This document shows positions 18,074 through 26,226 of a DNA stretch of 64,000 nt, one piece after another (positions within the stretch are counted from its first letter, which is position 1; the number at the start of each line of letters is the position of its first letter). A program made the position numbers and the translations under genes. The stretch lies in NCBI RefSeq assembly GCF_902497555.1, contig NZ_CABVGP010000002.1, positions 1,438,501-1,502,500 on the forward strand, given 5' to 3'. Source of the stretch: Amycolatopsis camponoti. Its GTDB lineage: Bacteria > Actinomycetota > Actinomycetes > Mycobacteriales > Pseudonocardiaceae. The notes under the pieces were generated by a model. It worked only from the letters and a program-made list of their open reading frames with translations, had not been told where the DNA came from and did no database searches.

Positions 18074-18793
18074 GTGTTCGAGCAGCCCGCCCGGGATCCG
18101 GGCCTCCCCGTCAACGACCGGCTCGCCTGGCTGGCCGACCAGCTCTCGCCCGACGCGAGCACGGTCGGGCCCGGTGGCCGGCTGGTCCGGCGCTGGCTGC
18201 CGGGCGGTCCGGCCGGTGCCGGCCGCCGCCGGTGGGCGTTCGCCGGTGTCCTCGTGTCGGTCGTGGTGATCGTCCTCGGCTCGGTCGCGCTCTTCGGCGG
18301 CCCGCCGGTACCCGAGCCCCCGCCCGCGCTGCCCAGCGCGAAACCGGCAAGCGAAGCACCGGCCCGGGCCGCACCCCAGGCGGGTCTCGTCGTCAGCGTG
18401 ATCGGCCGGGTCCGGTCGCCCGGCCTGGTCACTGTGGTCCAGGGCGCCCGGGTCGCGGACGTCCTGCGGGCCGTCGGCGGGGCCGAGCCCGGCGCGGACC
18501 TGAGCGCGCTCAACCTCGCCCGCCGGGTGACCGACGGGGAGCAGCTCGCGGTCGGGATCCCGGCGCCCGCGGCCGCGCCGGCCGGTGCCCCGGCGGACGC
18601 GAAGGTCGACCTCAACGCGGCGAGCGCGGACCAGCTGGACACGCTGCCCGGCGTCGGCGAGGTGACGGCCCAACGGATCATCCAGTGGCGCACCGAGCAC
18701 GGCGGCTTCACGAAGGTCGAGCAACTGCGCGACGTCGGCGGCATCGGCGAAAGCAAGTTTCAGAAATTGCGGGAGAAGGTGACGGTCGGATGA
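18074..18793 (+). CDS. comEA: ComEA-type DNA-binding protein
   Basis: Membrane-anchored DNA-binding protein of a natural-competence-like uptake system. It has about 239 residues: a cytoplasmic head, one transmembrane helix (about 52-76), a proline-rich linker, an SLBB domain (VVSVIGRVRSPGLVTVVQGA) and a C-terminal helix-hairpin-helix domain (VDLNAASADQLDTLPGVGEV). The start is uncertain: I use GTG 18074, while GTG 17987 would add 29 residues of low quality. It overlaps comEC by 4 bases. Confidence 0.88.
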   Translation: MFEQPARDPGLPVNDRLAWLADQLSPDASTVGPGGRLVRRWLPGGPAGAGRRRWAFAGVLVSVVVIVLGSVALFGGPPVPEPPPALPSAKPASEAPARAAPQAGLVVSVIGRVRSPGLVTVVQGARVADVLRAVGGAEPGADLSALNLARRVTDGEQLAVGIPAPAAAPAGAPADAKVDLNAASADQLDTLPGVGEVTAQRIIQWRTEHGGFTKVEQLRDVGGIGESKFQKLREKVTVG

Positions 18794-21171
18794 GCACCCT
18801 GCCCACGACCGACACCCGGCAGGACATGCGGCTCGTCCCGGCGGCGCTGGCGTGCTGGCTGGCCGCGCTCGGCGGGCTGCTGCTGGGCTGGTGGACGGCG
18901 GTGGCACTCGGCCTCGCTTCGGCGGTGGTCGCCGGGCTGCTGCTCTGGCGGGCGCGGGGGCGTCCCCGGGTGCTCGGCGCGGCGGCGGCCCTGCTGGTGC
19001 TGGGACTGGTCGCCGCGGGCCCGGTCGCCTGGCGGATCCGGGAGGCGCAGCGCGACGACCTCCGCGCGGCTTCGGCCGACGGGCTCCCCGCGTCGCTGCG
19101 GGTCGTCGTCGCCGAGCGGCCGAAACCCGTGCGCAGCGCCGGCTACGCCGATCAGCAGGCCGGTGCCCGATCGGTGGTGCTGACGACCGACGTCCGCACG
19201 GCGTCGGTCGACGGCCGGCCCGTGACGTCGTCCGGACGCGTCCTGCTGCTGGCGCCCGTCGCCCAGTGGGCTTCACTGCTGCCGGGCCAGGAGGTGACGG
19301 CGAGCGGCTTGCTCATGTCACCGCGCGGCTCGGACCTGACCGTCGCGGTGCTGTCCGTGCGCGGCCCGCCGGGAGACCTCGGGTCGGCGCCGTGGTGGCA
19401 GCGGACCGCGGCCGGGCTGCGCGCCGGACTCCACGACCTGTGCCAGGTCCTGCCGGACGAACCGGCCGGCTTGCTGCCGGGCCTGGTTCTGGGCGACACG
19501 AGCGGGTTGTCGCCGCGGGTCGAGCAGGAGTTCGTCACCGCCGGGCTCGCCCACCTGACCGCGGTCAGCGGGGGAAACCTGGCCGTGGCGTGCGGCGCGG
19601 TACTGCTCTTGCTGCGGCTGGTGCGGCTCGGGCCGCGGCTGTCGGCGGTGGCGGCCGGCGCGTGCCTGGTCGGGTTCCTCGTCCTGGTCGGCCCGGAGCC
19701 GAGCGTGCTGCGCGCGGGGGTGATGGCGGCGGTCGCGTTGCTGGCTCTGGCGCTGGGCAAGCGAGGTTCGGCGTTGCCCGCACTGGCTTTCGCGGTGGCT
19801 GCGCTGGTGGTGACGGATCCGGCGATGGCGACGGACTTCGGGTTCGCGCTGTCGGTGTTCGCCACGGCCGGGCTGGTCCTCCTCGCGCCCCGCTGGGCCG
19901 TCGCGCTGGCTCGTCGCGGTGTCCCGCCGGGATTCGCCGAAGGGCTGGCGATCCCGCTGGCGGCCTTCCTCGTGACCGCGCCGGTCATCGCGGGCATGGC
20001 GGGCACGGTGAGCCTGGTTTCGGTGCTGACCAACGTCCTCGCCGCGCCCGTCGTGGCCCCCGCGACGGTGCTCGGCGTGCTGGCGACGGTGATCGGGCCT
20101 TGGTGGCCGGGTGCCGGGAAGGTCCTGGTGCACCTGGCCGACCCGGAGGCCCGGTGGCTGATCACCGTGGCGCGCCACGGCGCGCGGGCTCCCGGCGCGG
20201 TCGTCGCCTGGCCCGGCGGCTGGTCGGGCGGGCTGCTCGCGGCCGCCGTGCTGGCGGTGCTGGTGCTGGCCGCTCGGCGCCGGCGCGTGCGGTTGGTAAT
20301 GGCGGTGCTCGTCGTCGGCGCGCTGCTGGTCTTCGTGCCGGTCCGGGTGCTCGCGCCGGCGTGGCCACCGCGGAACTGGGCGATGGTCGAGTGCGACGTC
20401 GGGCAGGGCGACGCCGTCGTGCTGGCGACCGCCGAGCCGGGACGCGCGGTCGTCGTGGACACCGGACCCGAGCCGGGACCGGTCGACGAGTGCCTGCACC
20501 GGCTGGCGGTCGACCGGATCCCGCTGCTGGTGCTGAGTCACCTGCACGCCGACCACATCGGCGGGCTGACATCGGTCTTCGACGGCCGGGCGGTCGGCGG
20601 GATCGCCGTCGGCCCCGGGCGGGCGCCGGAGTGGGCGTGGCGGCAGGTCGCCGCGGAGGCTCGCCGGCAGGGGGTGCCCCTGGTGGAGCTGAGCCCGGGG
20701 GAGCGGCTGACGTGGCCCGGGCTGTCGCTCGACGTGCTCGGCCCGCGCTACGTGCCGGAGCGTTCGGCCGGTCTGCAGGACGGCACAACGATCAACAACA
20801 GCTCGGTCGTCCTGCGAGCACGGACCCCGGCCGGCCGGGTGCTCCTGACCGGCGACGTCGAACTGGCGGCCCAGGCCGACCTGCTGGCCGACGGCGACGA
20901 CCTGAAAGCGGAGGTGTTGAAGGTGCCCCACCACGGCTCGCGCTACTCGTTGCCGGCGTTCCTCACGGCGGTCGGGCCGCGGGTGGCATTGGTCAGCGTG
21001 GGCGCGGGCAACACCTACGGGCACCCGAACAAGTCCACAATGGACACCTTGACGGCGCTCGGAGCCTTGGTCACCCGGACCGACATGGACGGCGACACGG
21101 CGGTGGTCGGCGACCCGGCAGGCCCGGCGGTAGCGCGACGGGGCGAGCCGCGCGGCCCGCCGCGCCGCTGA
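18790..21171 (+). CDS. comEC: ComEC/Rec2 DNA internalisation channel
   Basis: Polytopic membrane protein of 793 residues proposed to pass single-stranded DNA across the membrane. The N-terminal part has hydrophobic helices and an OB-like DUF4131 region; the central competence domain contains GLVLGDTSGLSP and LTAVSGGNLAV; the C-terminal metallo-beta-lactamase domain (about 530-770) has VGQGDAVVL, the metal motif LSHLHADHIGG and VPHHGSRYS. ATG 18790 overlaps the comEA stop (ATGA). The pair is conserved in actinobacteria, although competence itself is not established for most of them. Confidence 0.93.
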   Translation: MSTLPTTDTRQDMRLVPAALACWLAALGGLLLGWWTAVALGLASAVVAGLLLWRARGRPRVLGAAAALLVLGLVAAGPVAWRIREAQRDDLRAASADGLPASLRVVVAERPKPVRSAGYADQQAGARSVVLTTDVRTASVDGRPVTSSGRVLLLAPVAQWASLLPGQEVTASGLLMSPRGSDLTVAVLSVRGPPGDLGSAPWWQRTAAGLRAGLHDLCQVLPDEPAGLLPGLVLGDTSGLSPRVEQEFVTAGLAHLTAVSGGNLAVACGAVLLLLRLVRLGPRLSAVAAGACLVGFLVLVGPEPSVLRAGVMAAVALLALALGKRGSALPALAFAVAALVVTDPAMATDFGFALSVFATAGLVLLAPRWAVALARRGVPPGFAEGLAIPLAAFLVTAPVIAGMAGTVSLVSVLTNVLAAPVVAPATVLGVLATVIGPWWPGAGKVLVHLADPEARWLITVARHGARAPGAVVAWPGGWSGGLLAAAVLAVLVLAARRRRVRLVMAVLVVGALLVFVPVRVLAPAWPPRNWAMVECDVGQGDAVVLATAEPGRAVVVDTGPEPGPVDECLHRLAVDRIPLLVLSHLHADHIGGLTSVFDGRAVGGIAVGPGRAPEWAWRQVAAEARRQGVPLVELSPGERLTWPGLSLDVLGPRYVPERSAGLQDGTTINNSSVVLRARTPAGRVLLTGDVELAAQADLLADGDDLKAEVLKVPHHGSRYSLPAFLTAVGPRVALVSVGAGNTYGHPNKSTMDTLTALGALVTRTDMDGDTAVVGDPAGPAVARRGEPRGPPRR

Positions 21172-21179
21172 AGCCGGAG

Positions 21180-21565
21180 CTGGCCCCGCGAGCCCGCCCT
21201 GCAGCGGAGGTCAGTAGCCGAGCTTCTTGATCGCTTTGACGAACAGCCTGGCGGCGTTGGCCGGACCGATGCGGGTGGCGGCGCAGCGGAGGCGGGCGGC
21301 CCAGCACGTGGTCCGCCTCGCCGTTGAGCGAAGTCGCCTGTCCGCAATAAGACCCCGAGAGGAGGTACTCGCCGGGCGGGCAGCGGAGTCTACCCCGGCC
21401 GCGGAGGTCAGTAGCCGAGCTTCTTCTTCATGGCTTCGCTGCACAGCTCGGCGGTGCCGGCTGGACCGACGTGGGCCGTTGAGCGGAAGTCATCTGTCCC
21501 GCGAACAAAAATCCGAAAGGAGGCACTCGCCGGGGCGGGCAGTGAACCCGCCCCGGCGAAGGACG
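21180..21565 (-). repeat. Tandem degenerate copies of the thrC 3' end
   Basis: Downstream of thrC the last codons of that gene recur twice on the same strand. Copy 2 stops at 21408 and reads HVGPAGTAELCSEAMKKKLGY; copy 3 stops at 21211 and reads RIGPANAARLFVKAIKKLGY. The true end reads HIGPKATVAASAKAVNEALGY. All three end in CTCGGCTACTGAC, followed by a related GC-rich hairpin region and GCGAGTRCCTCCT. Copies 2 and 3 also share GACTTCCGCTCAACGG-like sequence upstream. Unit lengths are 158 and 197 bp. Neither copy has a start codon in its own frame close by, so I read them as decayed tandem duplications. Confidence 0.8.
21527..21559 (-). terminator. Terminator hairpin after thrC
   Basis: A perfect 13-bp stem with core CGCCGGGGCGGG (21528-21539 against 21547-21558) and a 7-base loop begins about 7 bases after the thrC stop. 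On the transcript strand a T-run, ATTTTTG, follows some 14 bases after the hairpin. A mutated version of the same hairpin follows copy 2 of the duplicated thrC end. Confidence 0.7.
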
Positions 21566-22831
21566 TCAGTAGCCGAGCGCCTCGTTCACTGCCTTGGCGG
21601 ACGCGGCCACGGTCGCCTTCGGGCCGATGTGGTTCTCGACCGCGTCGAGGGTCTTGAGGCCGTCGCCGGTGATCAGGAGCACCGTCTCGGCGTCCGGGTC
21701 CAGCTTGCCGGTCTCGACCAGCTTCTTCGCCGTCGCGACGGTGACCCCGCCCGCGGTCTCGGTGAAGATGCCTTCGGTGCGGGCCAGCAGCCGGATGCCC
21801 TCGACGACCTCTTCGTCGGTGACGTCCTCGATCGCGCCGCCGGTGCGGTTGACGATGTCGAGCACGTACGGGCCGTCGGCCGGGTTGCCGATCGCCAGGG
21901 ATTTGGCGATCGTGTCCGGCTTCACCGGCTGGACCACGTCCTGGCCGGCGCGGAACGCGGCCGACACCGGCGAGCAACCGGTGGCCTGCGCGCCGAACAC
22001 CTTGTACGGGCTGGCGTCCACGAGACCGAGCTGGCCCAGCTCGCGGAAACCCTTGTCCACCTTGGTCAACTGCGAACCGGAGGCGATCGGCACGACGATC
22101 TGCGGCGGGATGCGCCAGCCGAGCTGCTCGGCGACCTCGAAGGCCAGCGTCTTCGAGCCTTCCGAGTAGTACGGCCGGACGTTCACGTTGACGAACGCCC
22201 ACTTCGGGTGCTCGCCGGCGAGCTCGGTGGCGAGGCGGTTGACGTCGTCGTAGTTGCCGTCGACGGCGATCAGGTCGCCGTCGTAGACCGCGGTGGTGAG
22301 GATCTTGGCGCGCTCGAGGGTCTTCGGGATCAGCACGACCGACCGCCAGCCCGCGCGGGCCGCGGCGGCGGCCGTCGCGTTGGCCAGGTTGCCGGTCGAC
22401 GGACAGGCGAGCACCTCGAACCCGAACTCGCGGGCCGCGGCCAGCGCGACGGCGACCACGCGGTCCTTGAAGGAGTGCGTCGGGTTGCCGGTGTCGTCCT
22501 TGACCCACAAGCGCTTGAGGCCGAGTTCCTTGGCGAGGCGGTCGGCGCGGATCAGCCGGGTCGCGCCGGGCTCGGTGTTCGGGATCTCTTCGATGTTGGA
22601 CGGCACCGGGAGGAGCTTCTTGTAGCGCCAGATGTTCTTGGGGCCGGCCTCGATGTCTTCGCGGCGGACGCGGCCGAAGTCGTAGGCGACCTCGAGCGGC
22701 GAGAAGTCCTCGGCGGAGACGAACTCCGGGGCGAGCGGCTGCCGGTGGCCCTCTTCCTTCGACACCAGTTCGACGGCGGGACCGAGATCCGGGGTCTTCG
22801 TGGTGGAGGTCGTTCCGAGGGTGGCGGTCAT
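21566..22831 (-). CDS. thrC: Threonine synthase
   Basis: PLP-dependent enzyme converting O-phosphohomoserine to threonine. It has 421 residues of the long, plant/actinobacterial-like fold type II class. The PLP lysine is K122 in NPTHSFKDR; the phosphate-binding ACPSTGNLANATAA and late TETAGGVTVATAKKL are present. The zinc-ribbon N-terminus of some long forms is absent. It starts at ATG 22831 after AGGAAAGGAACC. It does not lie in a hom-thrC-thrB cluster but alone between comEC and holA, under a SAM riboswitch. It may be a second threonine synthase or a specialised paralogue; reaction specificity is inferred. Confidence 0.88.
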   Translation of the reverse strand: MTATLGTTSTTKTPDLGPAVELVSKEEGHRQPLAPEFVSAEDFSPLEVAYDFGRVRREDIEAGPKNIWRYKKLLPVPSNIEEIPNTEPGATRLIRADRLAKELGLKRLWVKDDTGNPTHSFKDRVVAVALAAAREFGFEVLACPSTGNLANATAAAAARAGWRSVVLIPKTLERAKILTTAVYDGDLIAVDGNYDDVNRLATELAGEHPKWAFVNVNVRPYYSEGSKTLAFEVAEQLGWRIPPQIVVPIASGSQLTKVDKGFRELGQLGLVDASPYKVFGAQATGCSPVSAAFRAGQDVVQPVKPDTIAKSLAIGNPADGPYVLDIVNRTGGAIEDVTDEEVVEGIRLLARTEGIFTETAGGVTVATAKKLVETGKLDPDAETVLLITGDGLKTLDAVENHIGPKATVAASAKAVNEALGY

Positions 22832-22846
22832 CGCGAGGTTCCTTTC

Positions 22847-22976
22847 CTCATCTGCCCCGCCGAAGCGGGCCGGAATTGGCACCGTGGTCGTCAGCTACCC
22901 CGCGATCGCGGGATGACAGGCTGTACGCCGGTTGCCGGGGCTTCGTCGGGCCGTTCCCTCTGCCCCTCTGGATGAG
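22847..22976 (-). promoter_or_regulatory. S-box (SAM) riboswitch upstream of thrC
   Basis: On the minus strand the leader contains the conserved S-box core: AGAGGGGCAGAGGGAACGG, then CCCGACGAAGCCCCGGCAAC and GGTGCCAATTCC. P1 forms between CTCATC (22971-22976) and GATGAG (22847-22852). P2 uses GGGGC/GCCCC, P3 lies between GGCAACC and GGTGCC, and P4 is CCCGC-TTCG-GCGGG. The order fits the SAM-I class better than SAM-IV. The ribosome binding site AGGAAAGG starts at the 3' foot of P1, so control of translation initiation is likely. SAM riboswitches usually repress methionine and cysteine genes; a threonine synthase target is notable. Confidence 0.88.
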
Positions 22977-23114
22977 CGGTATTCGGTTGTCGGTGCGCGC
23001 CAAGAAGCGCGCCGCCTCGAGGACACCGTACGACATGGCGCTCACGCTGTGCCATGGTGGCCGCTCGACATCACCGGAGCGGGCGCACGAGACCGCAAGT
23101 GAGAGGATCCACCC

Positions 23115-24095
23115 GTGACCGCGCAAGCCACCGCCCCGGCCCCGCTTCACCTGGTCCTGGGTGAGGAAGAACTGCTGATCGAGCGCGCCGTGCGGGAGAC
23201 GCTCGCCGCGTCCCGCGCGCTCGACGCCACGGCCGAGCTGACTCGCGTCCGGGTGTCGGATCTCACAGCCCCCGAGCTGGCCGAACTCGTCAGCCCGTCG
23301 CTGTTCAGCGAGGGTCGCGTGATCGTCTTGGAGTCGGCGCAGGACATCTCGCAGGAGCTTTCCGACGCGGTGGCGTCCTACCTGAAGGACCCGGCGGACG
23401 GTGTCGTGCTGGTCGTCGTGCACACCGGCGGCGGGCGCAGCAAGGCGGGCAAGACGCTCCCGGCGGTGCTGAAGAAGGCCGGCGCGGAGGTCACCGAGTG
23501 CCCGAAGATGACCAAGCCGGCCGAGCGCGAGCAGTTCGTACGGCACGAGGTGCGCCGCGCGGGCGGCAAGATCGACCCGGGCGGAGTCGCCGCTCTGATC
23601 GACGCCGTGGGGTCCGACCTGCGAGAACTCTCCTCGGCGGCGACGCAACTGGTGGCGGACGCCGGCGGAACCGTCGACGCGGACGCAGTCCATCGCTACC
23701 ACCGCGGGCGCGCTGACGTGACCGGCTTCGCGGTCGCGGAGAAGGCCGTGAGCGGCGACCGTTCGGCGGCGCTGGAGTCGCTGCGCTGGGCGATGCAGCT
23801 GGGCGTCCCGCACGTCCTGGTGGCGGACGCGCTGGCCGACGCGGTCCGCACGATCGCCCGGGTCTCGGGCGCGGGCCGGGGCAACCCGAACCAGCTGGCG
23901 GGCGAGCTGGGCATGCCGCCGTGGAAGATCCGCAAGGCCCAGGGCCAGGTCCGGGGCTGGAACCAGGACGGCCTGGCGACGGCGATGCGCGTGGTGGCGA
24001 GGCTGAACGCCGAGGTCAAGGGCGTGGCGGCCGACCCGGGCTACGCGTTGGAGCGCGCGGTCCTCGAGGTAGCGGCCGCCAAGGGCGACCGCTGA
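23115..24095 (+). CDS. holA: DNA polymerase III delta subunit
   Basis: Clamp-loader subunit that opens the beta clamp. It has 326 residues: LHLVLGEEELLIERAVRETL at the N-terminus, RVIVLESAQD, a lid-like segment and the C-terminal collar helices with GNPNQLAGELGMPPWKIRKAQ. It starts at GTG 23115, after GAGAGGATCC. It is divergent from thrC and in the conserved order comEC-holA-rpsT. Confidence 0.94.
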   Translation: MTAQATAPAPLHLVLGEEELLIERAVRETLAASRALDATAELTRVRVSDLTAPELAELVSPSLFSEGRVIVLESAQDISQELSDAVASYLKDPADGVVLVVVHTGGGRSKAGKTLPAVLKKAGAEVTECPKMTKPAEREQFVRHEVRRAGGKIDPGGVAALIDAVGSDLRELSSAATQLVADAGGTVDADAVHRYHRGRADVTGFAVAEKAVSGDRSAALESLRWAMQLGVPHVLVADALADAVRTIARVSGAGRGNPNQLAGELGMPPWKIRKAQGQVRGWNQDGLATAMRVVARLNAEVKGVAADPGYALERAVLEVAAAKGDR

Positions 24096-24110
24096 CGGCG
24101 GTGAAACGAG

Positions 24111-24179
24111 CCGCGCCCACCGGCTCCCGCCGCGCCCACCGGCTCCCGCCGCGCCCACCGGCTCCCGCCGCGGCTCCCG
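24111..24179. repeat. Three 19-bp tandem repeats after holA
   Basis: The 19-bp unit CCGCGCCCACCGGCTCCCG is repeated exactly at 24111-24129, 24130-24148 and 24149-24167, then broken off as CCGCGGCTCCCG. It lies 15 bases after the holA stop in a 283-base non-coding interval shared with the convergent rpsT. Exact identity of the copies implies a recent expansion. I see no gene in the rest of the interval. Confidence 0.9.
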
Positions 24180-24335
24180 CGCGGGCGGTCATGACGGGTC
24201 TCGCGCGGTCGGCGTTGCCGTACGCGAGTACTGATCAGGGCTCGCGGCAAGCGACCGGCGGGTGCAGCTCTGCCGCTCGCGGGAATGTGCCGACGCCGAT
24301 CCACTGCGCGCGCCGCGCAAGCTCCGGGCATGAAG

Positions 24336-24361
24336 AAAGCCCCGGCCGAAGCCGGGGCTTT
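24336..24361. terminator. Bidirectional terminator between holA and rpsT
   Basis: AAAGCCCCGGC-CGAA-GCCGGGGCTTT is a perfect 11-bp stem with a tetraloop, flanked by A and T runs so that it works on both strands. It ends the rpsT transcript from the right and probably the holA transcript from the left. Confidence 0.9.
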
Positions 24362-24378
24362 CCCAGAAATCAACCGGC

Positions 24379-24639
24379 TCAGAGCGCGTTGACGCGCTTC
24401 GCCAGCGCCGACTTCTTGTTGGCGGCCTGGTTGGCGTGGATGACGCCCTTCGAGACGGCCTTGTCCAGCTTCTGGGCGGCGTCGCGCTGCAGCTCGACGG
24501 CCTTGGCCTTGTCGCCGGACTCGGCGGCTTCGCGAACCTTGCGGATCGCGGTCTTCACCGAGGACCGGATCGCCTGGTTGCGCTGACGCGCCTTCTCGTT
24601 CGTCGTGATGCGCTTGATCTGCGACTTGATGTTGGCCAT
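24379..24639 (-). CDS. rpsT: 30S ribosomal protein S20
   Basis: Small-subunit protein that binds 16S rRNA. It has 86 residues beginning [21 protein letters not shown], an alanine- and lysine-rich three-helix protein ending [14 protein letters not shown] 24639 follows AGGAGTTGC. It is a single-gene unit ended by a strong terminator. Confidence 0.97.
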   Translation of the reverse strand: MANIKSQIKRITTNEKARQRNQAIRSSVKTAIRKVREAAESGDKAKAVELQRDAAQKLDKAVSKGVIHANQAANKKSALAKRVNAL

Positions 24640-24964
24640 AGGGCAACTCCTGTTTCACTCGGTGAGATCGCCGCCGCGCTGAAGTGGCCCCGCGGAAAGC
24701 GGGTTTCCTCCATGACGGAATGCCGCACGGGCAGCGAGCGACCACTTTAACAGCCGGGCCGCGGACGCCCGGAGCCGGGAGTATCGTGGGCGGCGGCAGT
24801 GCCTAGGGTTCCGTCGCCGGTCTGCGCTCCCGCTCCACACAACCAGGACCGGCGGGTCTGGTCCGAGCGGCACCATCGGCGGGCCCGGACGGCCGGTCGT
24901 TCATCTGACGGGGCAAAAGCCTGGAGGACCCGGTTTTCGCGCGCGCGAAAACCCGAAGGGTCCC
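24640..24964. other. Intergenic region between rpsT and the EamA transporter
   Basis: This 325-base divergent interval should contain the promoters for rpsT and the transporter. Apart from the 22-bp palindrome at 24932-24953 I see no RNA gene, repeat or credible reading frame. The short frames that exist have mixed arginine/proline composition typical of GC-rich noise. Confidence 0.5.
24932..24953. promoter_or_regulatory. 22-bp perfect palindrome before transporter start
   Basis: GGTTTTCGCGC followed by its exact inverted copy GCGCGAAAACC forms an uninterrupted 22-bp palindrome ending 11 bases before the ATG at 24965. It overlaps the expected ribosome-loading region. It may be an operator or an mRNA hairpin limiting translation. 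No regulator gene is adjacent. Confidence 0.55.
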
Positions 24965-25828
24965 ATGAACACCACCGCCCTCTCGCTCGTCCTCGTCGCC
25001 GCCGTCGTGCACGCCGCGTGGAACCTGGCCGCCAAGCGGATCTCCTCCGGTGGCACCCAGTTCGTCTGGCTCTACTACACCGCTTCCGCCGTCGTGCTGC
25101 TGCCGGTCACGGTCGTGCTGCTCGTCGTGGAAGACGACCGTCCACAGTGGAGCTGGCTGGTGGCCGCGGTGGTCACGTCGGTGCTGCACATCGTCTACGG
25201 CATCGTGCTGCAGCGCGGGTACCGCGTCGGCGACCTCTCCGTCGTCTACCCCGTCGCGCGGGGCACCGGGCCGCTGCTGTCGGTGCTGGCCGCCGTCCTC
25301 GTGCTCGGCGAGCGGCCCGGCTGGCTCGGCCTGCTCGGCGCGTTCCTGGTGATCGCCGGGGTGCTCGTGATCAGCACCGGCCGCCAGGGCGGCGACCCGA
25401 AGGCCGTCAAGGCCGGCATCCTCTACGGCCTCCTGACCGGGGCCGTCATCGCCGGCTACACCCTCTGGGACGCGCACTCGGTGACCGGCCTCGGCGTGCC
25501 GCCGGTCGTCTACTTCGGCCTCGGCTCGGTCCTGCAGAGCGTGCTGCTCCTGCCCGGCGCGCTGGCCGGCCGCGTGGAGGTGACGCGGATCTGGCGCGAG
25601 CAGCGCCGCGAGGTGTTCATCGTCGGGCTGCTTTCGCCGATCGCGTACATCCTCGTGCTGTTCGCCCTCACGATGGCGCCGGTCAGCCTGGTCGCGCCCG
25701 CCCGGGAGCTGAGCATCGTGCTCGGCGGCCTCGCCGCCTGGCTGGTGCTGGGCGAAAGCGACGCCGTGCGGCGGCTCGCCGGGTCGGTGATCGTGCTGTC
25801 CGGCATCGCCGCGATTGCGGCGGCCTGA
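24965..25828 (+). CDS. EamA/DMT-superfamily transporter
   Basis: Membrane protein of 287 residues with about ten hydrophobic helices in two EamA repeats. It begins LSLVLVAAVVHAAWNLAAKRIS and contains YPVARGTGPLLSVLAAVLVLGERP, the repeat-one end common to drug/metabolite exporters. Substrate unknown. It starts at ATG 24965. A VOC gene follows 23 bases later and may be cotranscribed. Confidence 0.9.
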   Translation: MNTTALSLVLVAAVVHAAWNLAAKRISSGGTQFVWLYYTASAVVLLPVTVVLLVVEDDRPQWSWLVAAVVTSVLHIVYGIVLQRGYRVGDLSVVYPVARGTGPLLSVLAAVLVLGERPGWLGLLGAFLVIAGVLVISTGRQGGDPKAVKAGILYGLLTGAVIAGYTLWDAHSVTGLGVPPVVYFGLGSVLQSVLLLPGALAGRVEVTRIWREQRREVFIVGLLSPIAYILVLFALTMAPVSLVAPARELSIVLGGLAAWLVLGESDAVRRLAGSVIVLSGIAAIAAA

Positions 25829-25851
25829 GCGCGTCCGGTAGGGATGGTCGG

Positions 25852-26226
25852 ATGGAAGTCCTGAAGAGCAGGCTGATCGTCCGCGCGCGCGACGCCGAGG
25901 CGACGACGGCGTTCTACCGCGACACCCTCGGCCTGGCCGTGGAGCGTGAGTTCCCCGGCGGCACGGTGTTCTTCCTCGGCCACGGCTCCCTGGAGGTCTC
26001 CGGCCGGGGCGAGACGGGCGCGTCGCCCGATCTGGTGCTCTGGCTGCAGGTCCGCGACCTCGCCGGCACCTTGGCCGATCTCAAGGAGCGAGGCCTGGAG
26101 CCGGTGCGGGGCGCCCAGCGCGAGCCCTGGGGCCTCGACGAGGCCTGGATCGCCGACCCGGAAGGCACGCGGATCGTGCTGGTCGAGGTGCCCGAGGGCC
26201 ACCCCATCCGGGTGGACACCCGTTAG
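25852..26226 (+). CDS. VOC/glyoxalase-fold protein
   Basis: Protein of 124 residues in the vicinal oxygen chelate fold: LIVRARDAEATTAFYRDTLGLAVEREFPGG, then WLQVRDLAGTLADLKERGLEP and DEAWIADPEGTRIVLVE. Members are metal-dependent lyases, dioxygenases or antibiotic-binding proteins. Substrate unknown. Its stop codon TAG overlaps the stop of the convergent methyltransferase within the 4 bases TTAG (26223-26226). Confidence 0.85.
   Translation: MEVLKSRLIVRARDAEATTAFYRDTLGLAVEREFPGGTVFFLGHGSLEVSGRGETGASPDLVLWLQVRDLAGTLADLKERGLEPVRGAQREPWGLDEAWIADPEGTRIVLVEVPEGHPIRVDTR

Noticed and set aside
21211..21444. Independent small genes ending in KKLGY
   Set aside because: The two segments resembling the thrC C-terminus lack a start codon and ribosome site in their own frame at a sensible distance; the open frames containing them begin inside unrelated sequence.
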